Source of the DNA: Clostridiaceae bacterium
Lineage (GTDB): Bacteria > Bacillota > Clostridia > Lachnospirales > Lachnospiraceae
DNA: 64,000 bases
NCBI GenBank assembly: GCA_902363735.1
Contig: CABJBA010000001.1
Location: 744,001-808,000 of the forward strand
Reading direction: 5' to 3'
The notes beneath the pieces were generated by a model. That model was not told the origin of the DNA, did not search any database, and saw only the letters and a list, made by a program, of their open reading frames with translations. Position 1 is the first letter of the stretch; each line of letters opens with the position of its first letter. Positions 53,097 to 62,065 of this stretch are shown here, one piece after another. The translations under genes and the position numbers were made by a program.

Positions 53097-53690
53097 ATGA
53101 ACTTAACCATTGGCAATAACTATATACCAAAAGTTCTAAGTTATCCAACGGCTAGAGAGATTAAAGATAATACCTTTCAAATAAATACTTCTTCAGAAAT
53201 AAAAAAGATAAGCCCAGAGGAAAACGTAGATAATCTAAGGATTGGTTATTTGTATAGCGTGGTTCATTGTCTGACAAATCAGCCTCTTCATATGAAGTAT
53301 GATGATACTTCTACAAAAGAGAATCCGGTCATTCTGGCTATAGGAAGGGATAAGGAAGGTAATAACTTTACGAGTAAAATTTATGTAAATGATGTAAATC
53401 CAGAGAATGCTTCTCCCGTTGAAATGATAGCGCTAAGTCTTCATATCAGGGAACAAAATGCTCCAGGAAAGGAACCATCTTATGTCCGGAAAATCGCTTC
53501 CCGGATACTCGAAACAAAAGATGTCCATGAAAAGCAGAATTTTAAAACCCTTATGGAAGAGGAAGCCGACCAACAGAAAAGATGGGGATTTGACAAGATA
53601 GCAGACCAATATATAATGGATTTAGATTTTTGTCTTTCTTGGTATCTCTCTAAAAAAAACAATGTAATAGATACATTAATAAATAGGTAA
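53097..53690 (+). CDS. Protein of unknown function (197 residues)
   Basis: TTGGAGG lies 9 bases before ATG. Residues 1-60 are YIPKVLSYPTAREIKDNTFQ and NTSSEIKKISPEENVDNLRI; the middle contains SAPVEMIALSLHIREQN-like EMIALSLHIREQNAPGKEPS; the C-terminus is charged and helical (EEEADQQKRWGFDKIADQYI). No signal or membrane segment. Probably co-transcribed with the secreted protein upstream. Low-GC accessory gene pair. Confidence 0.68.
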   Translation: MNLTIGNNYIPKVLSYPTAREIKDNTFQINTSSEIKKISPEENVDNLRIGYLYSVVHCLTNQPLHMKYDDTSTKENPVILAIGRDKEGNNFTSKIYVNDVNPENASPVEMIALSLHIREQNAPGKEPSYVRKIASRILETKDVHEKQNFKTLMEEEADQQKRWGFDKIADQYIMDLDFCLSWYLSKKNNVIDTLINR

Positions 53691-54128
53691 ATTTGTTTTT
53701 CGAATAGTAATGATTCAAAGAAGCCTCCTATTTATGTTATTTGATTTAGCATTATCTCTTTACCCCCCTCCCTATACTAAAAAGGGACATTAGATGGAGT
53801 AGGGCAAATCAAAAAAGATAGTTACGTCTATCTAGCCAGTCAAGGGACGAGTAGTATTTTGCTGACGCAAAATCCCCACTCTTAAATCCTTGACTGGCTA
53901 GAATTTTATTGTGTCATGACTTTGGAAAAATGTTTAGCACAAGAAAACTATAAAATTATGATTTGGAACATGCATTTACAGTATATTACGACACCAGTAA
54001 TGAGATACTGGCTTCAAATTCCGTATCCGCTAAATGTGTATAAGAAGGGTTGTTGACAAGATTCAAAAGCCGTACAATTTCCTTTTCCATCAGTATATCG
54101 CAGTGCCTGGTTGGTTATATGATTTTAT
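53691..54128. other. Intergenic region with long inverted repeat
   Basis: 438 bases without a gene. Contains CCCCCCTCCC (53763), the inverted repeat at 53831-53902, and otherwise nothing recognisable. Confidence 0.5.
53831..53902. repeat. 15-base perfect inverted repeat with inner hairpin
   Basis: TCTAGCCAGTCAAGG and CCTTGACTGGCTAGA, 42 bases apart. Inside, ATTTTGC and GCAAAAT pair again, as do GAGT and ACTC. Could be a large terminator, a cruciform or a small mobile remnant. Confidence 0.6.
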
Positions 54129-55403
54129 TTAATGAGGTTCTTTGGAAGAAACGCAATAAACATTTACATTCTTATTCATCCGGCTGTTAAAAAAGATCCG
54201 GTCGCCTCCATGGCTGTAAATCGGGTGAGGATGAGCATCCTGCCCCAGCCAATCACTTTCATGTCTGCAGAGAGGTACCCATTCCAGTACTCCTTTATCC
54301 CAATCCGGAATTACCTTACAGATATACTCAGCATCCTTTTTATGGGGATCAGGCCCATTATCCGTACTGTTATCTCTTACTTTTTTTATTTCCCCCGGGT
54401 ATTTAAAGTATCCGTCACAAACCAGATTTCCAGCATGATCCAAGGTAAAGTGTCCATAGGCGTCATAATCATCCGGCAATGCAATTTCCCAGTACTTACC
54501 TGATTCCAGCTGATATTTACCTACCATGGCAGGTCCGTTTGCATAGCCGCCGTGATAAATAATGGAAGTTCCGTCATCGCTCCACATCTCATGACAGACC
54601 CAGTCCTCTGCCGTCCGTCTGTACCCTCTGGTATTTCCCAGGGTATCCTCTCCTACCGAGCGCACCGGAGAAATCCTGTCAGAGGTATGGTTATACAGCC
54701 ATATCCTTCTGATTCCGCAGGAAAAGCTTGGCCATTCGTTGTTATACATGATCTCCTCTGGATTTACCGGATTAAACTGTACATGGGTAATCCAGCATCT
54801 GGGTACTTCCTTTTCATAAAGCAGCACGCCGCTTTCCGTATCATATACACACAAATAGCTGCTTAAATCTTCTTCCTGTATCCTTCCGTCAATGCTGTAA
54901 ACCGGCCTTTTGTCCAGCCCGCTTCCTTCTGTTTCCGGATCATACTCCAGACATCTGCCGTCCGTCATGGGAACACAGAGGAATTTTCCGTCTGCACTCA
55001 CATGAGTAAACGCGGTCATACGTCCATCCGGAACGGTATTCAATACAATGATATCTCCATTTAAATCTGTTTTACAGATTTTGTCGTCCTGAATATAATA
55101 TATAAAATCCCTCTGACAATCCAGACTTACACTTGCCTTTCCCAGTCCTTTTTGAAAGTTTCCGTCAAAATAAACATAGCTCTTTAAAATGCCGTTATGA
55201 TTGTTTGTAACCGTCTTTTCTTCTCCAGTCATTAAGTTTCGGACAATTACATCGGGATTCCCCCCCTTATCACATATCATATAGAGCCATTCGTCGTCTC
55301 TGCTTACAGAGGAACATGTAAAATAAAGCAACTGGGTGTTAAAAGAATCCTGATTCCCGCATCCGCCTGCCAGCATACGTCCATTTCGTATTGTTTGGTC
55401 CAT
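54129..55403 (-). CDS. Oligogalacturonide lyase-like beta-propeller protein (PL22-type)
   Basis: 424 residues, a seven-bladed WD40/TolB-like propeller. Related to oligogalacturonate lyases, which cleave digalacturonate to 5-keto-4-deoxyuronate: CWITHVQFNPVNPEEIMYNN, DWVCHEMWSDDGTSIIYHGG and GQDAHPHPIYSHGGDRIFFN carry the His residues expected at the Mn site. No signal peptide, so intracellular. Downstream of uxuA on the same strand with a terminator between. Fits a galacturonate pathway with kduD and uxuA. Confidence 0.82.
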   Translation of the reverse strand: MDQTIRNGRMLAGGCGNQDSFNTQLLYFTCSSVSRDDEWLYMICDKGGNPDVIVRNLMTGEEKTVTNNHNGILKSYVYFDGNFQKGLGKASVSLDCQRDFIYYIQDDKICKTDLNGDIIVLNTVPDGRMTAFTHVSADGKFLCVPMTDGRCLEYDPETEGSGLDKRPVYSIDGRIQEEDLSSYLCVYDTESGVLLYEKEVPRCWITHVQFNPVNPEEIMYNNEWPSFSCGIRRIWLYNHTSDRISPVRSVGEDTLGNTRGYRRTAEDWVCHEMWSDDGTSIIYHGGYANGPAMVGKYQLESGKYWEIALPDDYDAYGHFTLDHAGNLVCDGYFKYPGEIKKVRDNSTDNGPDPHKKDAEYICKVIPDWDKGVLEWVPLCRHESDWLGQDAHPHPIYSHGGDRIFFNSRMNKNVNVYCVSSKEPH

Positions 55404-55562
55404 GATTTTCTACAACTCCTAAAAGCTGCGCTTATTTCAGAAAACGCAGCAAATTTTTATTTTACAAAGCTATACTATATTACTTCTGAAAATAATCTTA
55501 CTGCCTGCAGCAAACAATAACTCATAATAAACCGATTAAAAATTTCATAAGTTTCCAAACAA

Positions 55563-55612
55563 ATAAAAACAGGCTGCCGCCTGATAGCCAATATCAGCAA
55601 CAGGCAGCACCT
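55563..55612 (-). terminator. Terminator after uxuA
   Basis: Minus strand GGTGCTGCCTG, loop with GATA/TATC inner pairing, CAGGCGGCAGCC then TGTTTTTATTT. Confidence 0.75.
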
Positions 55613-55623
55613 CTGTATTTTAA

Positions 55624-56697
55624 TTACTTATTCATCTTTTCCAAAGACTCCCAGATTCCATTTAAATACGTGATTCCCAGTGCTCTGTCATAAAGACCAT
55701 ACCCTGGTCTGGCTTCTTCTCCCCAGATCATACGACCATGGTCCGGACGAATGTATCCGTCAAATTTGGTATCATGAAGCGCTTTCATAATCGCAAACAT
55801 GTCCAGATCTCCGTCAGAAGAAAGGTGGGAAGCTTCTCTGAACTTCTTCTCTCCCAGGAATTTTACATTACGCACATGAGCACATGCAATGCGGTCCAGT
55901 TCTCCGAAGTGGCGGATGATTTCCGGAATGTTGTTGGCTGGGTTGGAGCCAAGAGAGCCTGTACATAAGCAAAGAGCATTGGCTCTGCTGTCCACAAGAT
56001 TAATGATCTTATCAAAATCTTCCTGAGAGTGAGCAATTCTTGGCAGACCGAAAATAGGCCATGCCGGATCATCCGGATGAACTGCCATGCGGATTCCCAG
56101 TTCTTCACAAACCGGAATTACCTTTTCAAGGAAGTATTTATAATTTTCTCTCAACTGATCCGGAGAAATATTCTTATAAGTTTCCAAAACGCCTTCCAAT
56201 TCCATCAAACGTTCCGGTTCCCATCCAGGCAAAGAAAATCCCTTGGAATTCTTTGTGGTGTTTTCCACCAGCTTTAATGGAGTCATGCCCTGAAGTTCTG
56301 CGTCATCATAGTATAATACGTTGGAACCGTCTTCAATATCATGAGCAAGGTCTGTTCTCAGCCAGTCAAATACGGGCATAAAGTTATAAACAATTATTTT
56401 AACGCCGCACTGGGCAAGATTGCGGATGGTGGTAATATAATTATCGATATACTTGTCACGGGAAGGAACTCCCATTTTAATGTCTTCATGAACGTTAACA
56501 CTTTCAATTACTTCCACTTCCAGGCCTGCTTCATGAACCTGCTTTACATATTCCTGAATTGCTTCCAGCGGCCATACTTCTCCTGCTGGATACTGAGTCA
56601 ATACGCCCATAAGACCGGAACAGCCAGGAATCTGGCGGATCTGCTTTAAGGAAACACTGTCATCATTTTCTCCAAACCATCTAAATGTCATTTTCAT
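55624..56697 (-). CDS. uxuA: D-mannonate dehydratase
   Basis: 357 residues, AAGGAGG 10 bases before ATG 56697. Converts D-mannonate to 2-keto-3-deoxygluconate in glucuronate catabolism; TIM-barrel enzyme using Fe/Mn. Family marks: [60 protein letters not shown] (metal His/Asp region), [25 protein letters not shown], and [14 protein letters not shown]. Unlike the ManD enolase-type enzymes also in the window, this is the unrelated UxuA fold, so the cell has two routes for the same step. Confidence 0.96.
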   Translation of the reverse strand: MKMTFRWFGENDDSVSLKQIRQIPGCSGLMGVLTQYPAGEVWPLEAIQEYVKQVHEAGLEVEVIESVNVHEDIKMGVPSRDKYIDNYITTIRNLAQCGVKIIVYNFMPVFDWLRTDLAHDIEDGSNVLYYDDAELQGMTPLKLVENTTKNSKGFSLPGWEPERLMELEGVLETYKNISPDQLRENYKYFLEKVIPVCEELGIRMAVHPDDPAWPIFGLPRIAHSQEDFDKIINLVDSRANALCLCTGSLGSNPANNIPEIIRHFGELDRIACAHVRNVKFLGEKKFREASHLSSDGDLDMFAIMKALHDTKFDGYIRPDHGRMIWGEEARPGYGLYDRALGITYLNGIWESLEKMNK

Positions 56698-56848
56698 ATT
56701 GGTGAAACCTCCTTAAGTTTATATTGTATATGATTGCCGTTTACGGCTGGCACTTCATTGTTAAAACCTTCCATGCTTTCATTTACATACTAGCATATCA
56801 GTTCTCTTTTGTCAATATATTTAGACCTCTTTCCCACTCCTTGTTCAC

Positions 56849-56912
56849 AAAAATGTGCTGTAAAATCCCAGGCCTTAATGAAAAGGCGTAAAGGATTTTA
56901 CAGCACATTTTT
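56849..56912. terminator. Bidirectional terminator
   Basis: AAAAATGTGCTGTAAAATCC and GGATTTTACAGCACATTTTT form a 20-base perfect stem. Overlaps the M20 peptidase stop codon. Confidence 0.9.
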
Positions 56913-58062
56913 AATTTTTATCTGATTCCCAGGTCAACAGCCCAAGGGCAAGGCGGGCACTCAGCTCAAGTTCTTCTGCTGTGGTGTATTCATCAGGCGT
57001 ATGAACCTGGTTCATTCCGCAGGAAACCACAATTCCTCTTATTCCGTTTCGGACAAAGTGATTGTTATCACTTCCTCCCAGGGTATACTGAGTCGTTCCC
57101 TTCAATCCCAAGGAAGCACATACTCCTTGAAACCGACTGACCACATCCTCTTCATCGTCTATTTCATAAGCTTCAATCTGTTTTTCAAAAATAATTTCAA
57201 TGTTTGCCTTATAATCGGAAGCTGTTTCTTCAAATATTCTTCTGACCTTATCCCACCACTCCATTGCCTTATGGTCTTTTAAACTGCGGATTTCTCCCCA
57301 TACCAAACACTCATCTGATACAATGTTGGTCTGCTTCCCGCCGCTGATCTTTCCAATATTTACAGTAGTTTCTTCATCGGCCCAGCCCTGCTTTATCTGT
57401 GCAACTGCTTTAGCTGCAATTTCAATAGCATTGACTCCAAGCTGGGGACAAAAACCTGCATGGGCATTTTTCCCTATAACTTTGATCTCAAAGGAAAGCA
57501 GTGTAGGAGCAGCTGTAGCTGCCAGACCGATTTCCCCGCTTAAATCAAATACATATGCCTGTTTTGATTTAATCCTGGAATAATCAGCGAGCTGGCTGCC
57601 TTTTCCATAATTTTCTTCTGCAACGGGGAACAATACCTCAATATCCGGGTGGGGGAGATTATTTTCCTGAATCACCCGGACCGCCTCCAGGATAGCGGCG
57701 ATTCCGGAAAGATCATCAGCTCCCAGTATGGTATTTCCTTCTGATGTGATCCTTCCGTTATCATCTTCAACAGCCCGCTTCCCGATCCCTGGCTTTACCG
57801 TATCCATATGGGCAGACAGTAAAATAGGCTCAGAATCATTGTTTCCTTTTAAAAATCCATATAAATTACCTGTGGGAACAGCATCCCCGTAGAAAGGTAT
57901 CTTTTCTTTCAGGCGAAAACCCGCATCATCCTCCTGCACCTGAAATCCAAGCTGTTCCAGCTCTTTTGTGAGATAATCTGCTATTTCCCGTTCCTGGTAA
58001 GTTTCGGAATCAAATTCCACCATTTTTTTGAATTGCTTTACAATTCTGCTTCTTTGAATCAT
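56911..58062 (-). CDS. M20-family metallopeptidase (PepT/YqjE-like)
   Basis: 383 residues from ATG 58062, 4 bases after GGGGG. Di-zinc amino- or di/tripeptidase fold: zinc His in ILLSAHMDTVKPG, bridging Asp in ILGADDLSGIAAI, catalytic Glu-Glu in PVAEENYGKGS, later metal Asp in YVFDLSGEIG and His in NQVHTPDEY. Downstream of metQ on the same strand; the amidohydrolase-metNIQ genes form the group, so it may trim peptides imported by that system (inference). Confidence 0.88.
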   Translation of the reverse strand: MIQRSRIVKQFKKMVEFDSETYQEREIADYLTKELEQLGFQVQEDDAGFRLKEKIPFYGDAVPTGNLYGFLKGNNDSEPILLSAHMDTVKPGIGKRAVEDDNGRITSEGNTILGADDLSGIAAILEAVRVIQENNLPHPDIEVLFPVAEENYGKGSQLADYSRIKSKQAYVFDLSGEIGLAATAAPTLLSFEIKVIGKNAHAGFCPQLGVNAIEIAAKAVAQIKQGWADEETTVNIGKISGGKQTNIVSDECLVWGEIRSLKDHKAMEWWDKVRRIFEETASDYKANIEIIFEKQIEAYEIDDEEDVVSRFQGVCASLGLKGTTQYTLGGSDNNHFVRNGIRGIVVSCGMNQVHTPDEYTTAEELELSARLALGLLTWESDKN

Positions 58063-58157
58063 GTGACCCCCTGCTCTTGTAGTTTTGAGTGACTTTAAAT
58101 TCTCTATCCTCATTATACACGGATTCACTGTCTGATGCACGATCTTCTTTCCTGTGG

Positions 58158-58982
58158 TTACTGCAGTTCCTCAGGAATAAACCACAGACCTGTGTTGTTC
58201 TTTTTCATATACTCTTTAAATTCATCAGAATGGTAAGCTGCTGCAATGTCCTTAGCCCATTTTGCATCTTTATTCTCTTCCTTTACCACTACCTGCAAAA
58301 CCAAATGCTCTAAAATATCTTCCTGTAAAATGGCAGTAGATGGGTCGATCCCTGCGTTATAGACAATACTTCCCGTAATGACTGCAAAATCAAAATCATC
58401 CAGAGCAGGCGGTATATTCAGAGAATCCATTTCCACAAATTCAATGTTGTACTTGTTTTCAATGACATCAGCTTGTTTTACGGTTCCAAGAGGAACGTCG
58501 GGATTGAGTTTAATCCATCCGGCCTTTTGTAACAGCGCGTAAGCCCGTGCCGTGTTGGAAGCATCGTTTGGTACTGCCACAATAGCACCATCGGTTATAG
58601 AATCCACAGATGTGTTTTTTGCGGAAAACAATCCGGCGGGAACTGTTGGAATGGGGGAAATGGGAACCAGATTTCCGTTTTGGTTCTTATTAAAGTTTTC
58701 AGCATAAGCTATGTGCTGTTCCACGTTAAAGTCGATTTCACCCTCATTTAAAGCAGTGTCATTTTGAAGAAGATCGGAAAAATCAACCACTTCCAGTTGA
58801 TATCCCTGTTTCTCCAGAATGGGCTTTACTGCTTCTTCAAATAATACGGTATAGGGGCCTGCTGCCTTGCCGTATTTTAATGTTGTCTTTTCCTGACCGG
58901 TCTTGCTTTCGTTCTTTGGTGCACACCCTATTACAGAAACGGCAAGTAAAGCAGTAATCAAAGCTAATCCTAATTTTTTCAT
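58158..58982 (-). CDS. metQ: Methionine-type ABC transporter substrate-binding lipoprotein (NlpA/MetQ family)
   Basis: 274 residues from ATG 58982 with AAGGAG 9 bases before it. Lipobox SVIGCAP. NlpA family: LKYGKAAGPYTVLFEEAVKP, LNEGEIDFNVEQHIAYAENF, ALLQKAGWIKLNPDVP and VVVKEENKDAKWAKDIAAAY. Partner of metI and metN. Family binds methionine or other amino acids and their derivatives. Confidence 0.93.
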   Translation of the reverse strand: MKKLGLALITALLAVSVIGCAPKNESKTGQEKTTLKYGKAAGPYTVLFEEAVKPILEKQGYQLEVVDFSDLLQNDTALNEGEIDFNVEQHIAYAENFNKNQNGNLVPISPIPTVPAGLFSAKNTSVDSITDGAIVAVPNDASNTARAYALLQKAGWIKLNPDVPLGTVKQADVIENKYNIEFVEMDSLNIPPALDDFDFAVITGSIVYNAGIDPSTAILQEDILEHLVLQVVVKEENKDAKWAKDIAAAYHSDEFKEYMKKNNTGLWFIPEELQ

Positions 58983-58995
58983 AATAATTTTCTCC

Positions 58996-59664
58996 TTATT
59001 TACGTGTTCTGACACGTTTTGATAAATAATTTCCAAACCCTTGAATTAGCTGAACAAACACAATCAGCACAATGACAGTTGTAATCATCAAAGGGGTATT
59101 GAATTGCTGATAACCATAGGTTAAAGCCAGGGTTCCCACTCCGCCTCCGCCAATGGCACCAGCCATAGCCGTCGCACCCAAAAGTCCGATGGTACCTGTG
59201 GTCAAAGCTAAAATCAATGAGCCCATTGCTTCTGGCAGCAAAAAGTACCAGATAATCTGCAAAGGAGTTGCTCCCATAGCTTCCGCTGCCTCAACGATTC
59301 CTTTATCCACTTCAAGCAGGGAACTTTCTATCAGACGGGAAAGAAAAGGCGTTATGTATAACACCAGTGAAACCAGTGCAGCCTGGGTGCCGATGCGGGT
59401 TCCTACTATAACTTTTGTCAGGGGCATAATTGCCACCATCAAAATAATATAGGGCACAGAACGCACAATGTTGATTGTGTAATTAATCAGCTCATAGATT
59501 ATTCTGTTTTGCAGAATGCCGCCCTTGCGTGTAATGGTAAGAAGAATTCCAAGAGGAATCCCTAAAAGAGATCCCAATACCAGACCCCAGAACAGCATAT
59601 AGATGGTCTGACCGGCTGCGGTTGCCAGCTGCTCACCGGTAATGTCTAAATATTGCTCAATCAT
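58996..59664 (-). CDS. metI: Methionine-type ABC transporter permease
   Basis: 222 residues from ATG 59664; it overlaps the metN stop (ATGATTGA). A GTG at 59676 is an alternative. Five helices, MetI family with the EAA loop AEAMGATPLQIIWYFLLPEA, and the C-terminal AIGGGGVGTLALTYGYQQFN. Membrane partner of MetN and MetQ. Confidence 0.94.
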   Translation of the reverse strand: MIEQYLDITGEQLATAAGQTIYMLFWGLVLGSLLGIPLGILLTITRKGGILQNRIIYELINYTINIVRSVPYIILMVAIMPLTKVIVGTRIGTQAALVSLVLYITPFLSRLIESSLLEVDKGIVEAAEAMGATPLQIIWYFLLPEAMGSLILALTTGTIGLLGATAMAGAIGGGGVGTLALTYGYQQFNTPLMITTVIVLIVFVQLIQGFGNYLSKRVRTRK

Positions 59665-60706
59665 TCTTATCCACACCTTCCCTTGTCAAATTTAAAACTT
59701 CAACCTGAACCTTGGAATCTTCAATAAATTTCTGTACTTCATCCAGCTTCTGCTTGGAACCAAACACCTGGACAATCATAATACTGAATACAACGCTCTG
59801 AAGCTCACAAACAGTGGCAAACAAAATGCTGTTTTCCATATGGTATTCTGTACTGATCTGATACAGCAAAGGTTTTCCAGCGGTATCGCCCTGAAAACGC
59901 AGTCGGAAAATCCGGCTTTCATTCTGATTTTTTAAAATATTCTGAACCAGGCTTGGGGGGATGCTGTCATTAATCACAGTTTTTACAAAGCTTTTGGTGA
60001 TCTTATGCTGGGGATTGCCGAATACTTCAAGGACCGTGCCTTGCTCAAGGACACTTCCACTATCCATAACCGCCACCTTGGTGCACACATTGCAAATGAC
60101 ATTCATTTCATGAGTGATTAAGAGAATGGTAACGTTCAGCTCTCTGTTTATCTTTTTCAAAAGCTCTAAAATAGAATCCGTGGTCTTTGGGTCCAAAGCA
60201 CTTGTGGCTTCATCACAAAGTAAGATACTGGGATTTGTGGCAAGAGCACGGGCTATGCCGACCCGCTGTTTTTGACCGCCTGAAAGCCTTGATACATTAG
60301 TATTGGCCTTATCCTCAAGTTCCACAAACTTCAGCAGCTCATTTACCCGTCTTTCAATGTCCTGTTTCGGCACTTTGTTCAATATCAGGGGTGCCGCTAT
60401 ATTCTGAAAAACGGATTTGGACTGAAGCAGATTGAATTGCTGAAAAATCATGCCGATATTTTTTCTGAGTTTACGTAAGTCCGGCATTGACAGGGTGGTG
60501 ATATCTGTTCCGCCAATCAGCACACGTCCTTCTGACGGACGCTCCAGTAAGTTTACCAACCGTACCAGAGTTGATTTGCCTGCTCCGCTGAATCCGATGA
60601 CCCCAAAAATGTCGCCCTTTTCCACCGTAAGGCTGACCTGCCGCAGAGCAAGTACTTCGCCAGAAGCGGAGTCAAACCGTTTGCTTACGTTTTGTATTTC
60701 AATCAT
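59657..60706 (-). CDS. metN: Methionine-type ABC transporter ATP-binding protein
   Basis: 349 residues. Walker A GFSGAGKSTLVRL, signature RLSGGQKQRVGIARALA, Walker B ILLCDEATSALD; the C-terminal ~90 residues are an NIL regulatory domain that usually binds methionine. Overlaps the amidohydrolase stop by 8 bases. Middle gene of the operon. Confidence 0.95.
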   Translation of the reverse strand: MIEIQNVSKRFDSASGEVLALRQVSLTVEKGDIFGVIGFSGAGKSTLVRLVNLLERPSEGRVLIGGTDITTLSMPDLRKLRKNIGMIFQQFNLLQSKSVFQNIAAPLILNKVPKQDIERRVNELLKFVELEDKANTNVSRLSGGQKQRVGIARALATNPSILLCDEATSALDPKTTDSILELLKKINRELNVTILLITHEMNVICNVCTKVAVMDSGSVLEQGTVLEVFGNPQHKITKSFVKTVINDSIPPSLVQNILKNQNESRIFRLRFQGDTAGKPLLYQISTEYHMENSILFATVCELQSVVFSIMIVQVFGSKQKLDEVQKFIEDSKVQVEVLNLTREGVDKND

Positions 60707-61880
60707 CAGATGCCTCCCTCTGCACTGGTACTAATTTCCCGTTTTTTATGGCAGTAAGAGTTGTTTGCGCTAATGCCGTAAAATAATCAACTGCCGGTTC
60801 CAGGGCATTGATATCCACCTGAAACTTGGGATGATGGTTAGGATAAGATTCACCCGTACCGATATGAATAAAAAATCCGGGAATCATTTCCTGATAAAAA
60901 GCAAAATCTTCTCCTCCCAGAGATGGAGAGGGGACTGTGGTTTCTAATCCCAGCTCTTCTGCAACAGCAGAGGCTACCGGTTCAAAACATGGGGCATTGT
61001 CTGTGGCAGGAGGACCTGCAACCCAGTCAATTTCTGCCTCTGCACCCTGGGACAGGGCTATATGCTGAACTAAAGTACGGAAGCGTTCTTCCACCAGTCT
61101 GCGGTTATGCCTTCCCATGGTACGTGCCGTTCCTTCCAGCTCAGCTGTCTGAGGAATCACATTCCAGGTATTGCCTGCACTTACCCGCGTGATACTGAGC
61201 AGGCCCTGGGAAAAGGGATCAAGGTTACGGCTGATGATGCTTTGGGCAAGAGTAACAATTTGTGAGGCTACCAGAACAGGATCAATTCCAGCATGAGGGT
61301 GAGCAGCATGAGTGCCTTTTCCAGTGAGTTTCACTATAAACCGGTCTACAGCAGCAGTTACACTTCCGGAAGTGATTCCTACCGATCCTACCGGCTGATT
61401 GATTTCAATGTGCAGACCGTAAATCGCCTTTACATCATCAAGCACTCCTGTTTTGATTACCTCCAGTGCACCGACAGAGGATTCTTCGGCAGGCTGAAAA
61501 AGAATTTTCACCTTTCCATGCAAATGCTCCCGCTGTTCCTGCAGTTTTTTAGCTGCATACAGCATCACCGTGGTATGAAAATCATGCCCGCAGGCATGCA
61601 TCTTTCCCTCTGCTTCAGAGGCATATGACAATTGGGTTTCTTCCTGTACTGGTAAGGCATCAATATCACATCGCATGGCAATGACCGGGCCGTCTTCTGC
61701 GCCCTCAATCTCTGCCACAAGGCCGGTTTTTAAATCCAGGTCCAAAATATGGATATGATGAAATTCTAAAAACTCACGGATCCGGCCAGTCGTCTCATAT
61801 TCTTCAAAAGGCAGTTCAGGGTTTTGATGAAACCATTGAAACGTTTCTGTAATCTGGTTATAAAATGTAGAATGAGACAT
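60699..61880 (-). CDS. M20D amidohydrolase (N-acyl amino acid/hippurate hydrolase-like)
   Basis: 393 residues. Family: WFHQNPELPFEEYETTGRIR, metal His/Asp in KMHACGHDFHTTVMLYAA, catalytic Glu-Glu in LFQPAEESSVGALEVI, and the dimerisation region HAAHPHAGIDPVLVASQIVT. Cleaves acyl groups from amino acids. First gene of the operon with metNIQ, so the imported ligand may be an N-acyl amino acid such as N-acetylmethionine (inference). Starts 90 bases from a 17-base inverted repeat. Confidence 0.9.
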   Translation of the reverse strand: MSHSTFYNQITETFQWFHQNPELPFEEYETTGRIREFLEFHHIHILDLDLKTGLVAEIEGAEDGPVIAMRCDIDALPVQEETQLSYASEAEGKMHACGHDFHTTVMLYAAKKLQEQREHLHGKVKILFQPAEESSVGALEVIKTGVLDDVKAIYGLHIEINQPVGSVGITSGSVTAAVDRFIVKLTGKGTHAAHPHAGIDPVLVASQIVTLAQSIISRNLDPFSQGLLSITRVSAGNTWNVIPQTAELEGTARTMGRHNRRLVEERFRTLVQHIALSQGAEAEIDWVAGPPATDNAPCFEPVASAVAEELGLETTVPSPSLGGEDFAFYQEMIPGFFIHIGTGESYPNHHPKFQVDINALEPAVDYFTALAQTTLTAIKNGKLVPVQREASDD

Positions 61881-61924
61881 AAGCAGTCCAACCTTTCCTA
61901 AATTAAAAACTTTTCCTTCTTTGC

Positions 61925-61953
61925 ATTATAATCATATCACTCCAGAATGTTTA
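61925..61953 (-). promoter_or_regulatory. Weak promoter of amidohydrolase-metNIQ operon
   Basis: TAAACA and TATAAT with 17 bases between, on the minus strand, 45 bases before the amidohydrolase start. Confidence 0.4.
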
Positions 61954-61969
61954 TATGTAATATGTATAT

Positions 61970-62010
61970 AATACAACTGGTTATAAAAAAAACTTATAAC
62001 CAGTTGTATT
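61970..62010. repeat. 17-base perfect inverted repeat
   Basis: AATACAACTGGTTATAA and TTATAACCAGTTGTATT, 7 bases apart. Between the amidohydrolase promoter and cysK. It lacks a following T-run and is likely an operator or a structured end. Confidence 0.6.
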
Positions 62011-62065
62011 GAGAAATTATTTATTTTGAAGTGTGCACCTGATTCTCTTAATGAGCATGCACGTA

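Noticed and set aside
61881..62065. SAM (S-box) or T-box riboswitch before the met-type or cysK genes
   Set aside because: No S-box or T-box consensus was visible; only a palindrome and simple promoters.
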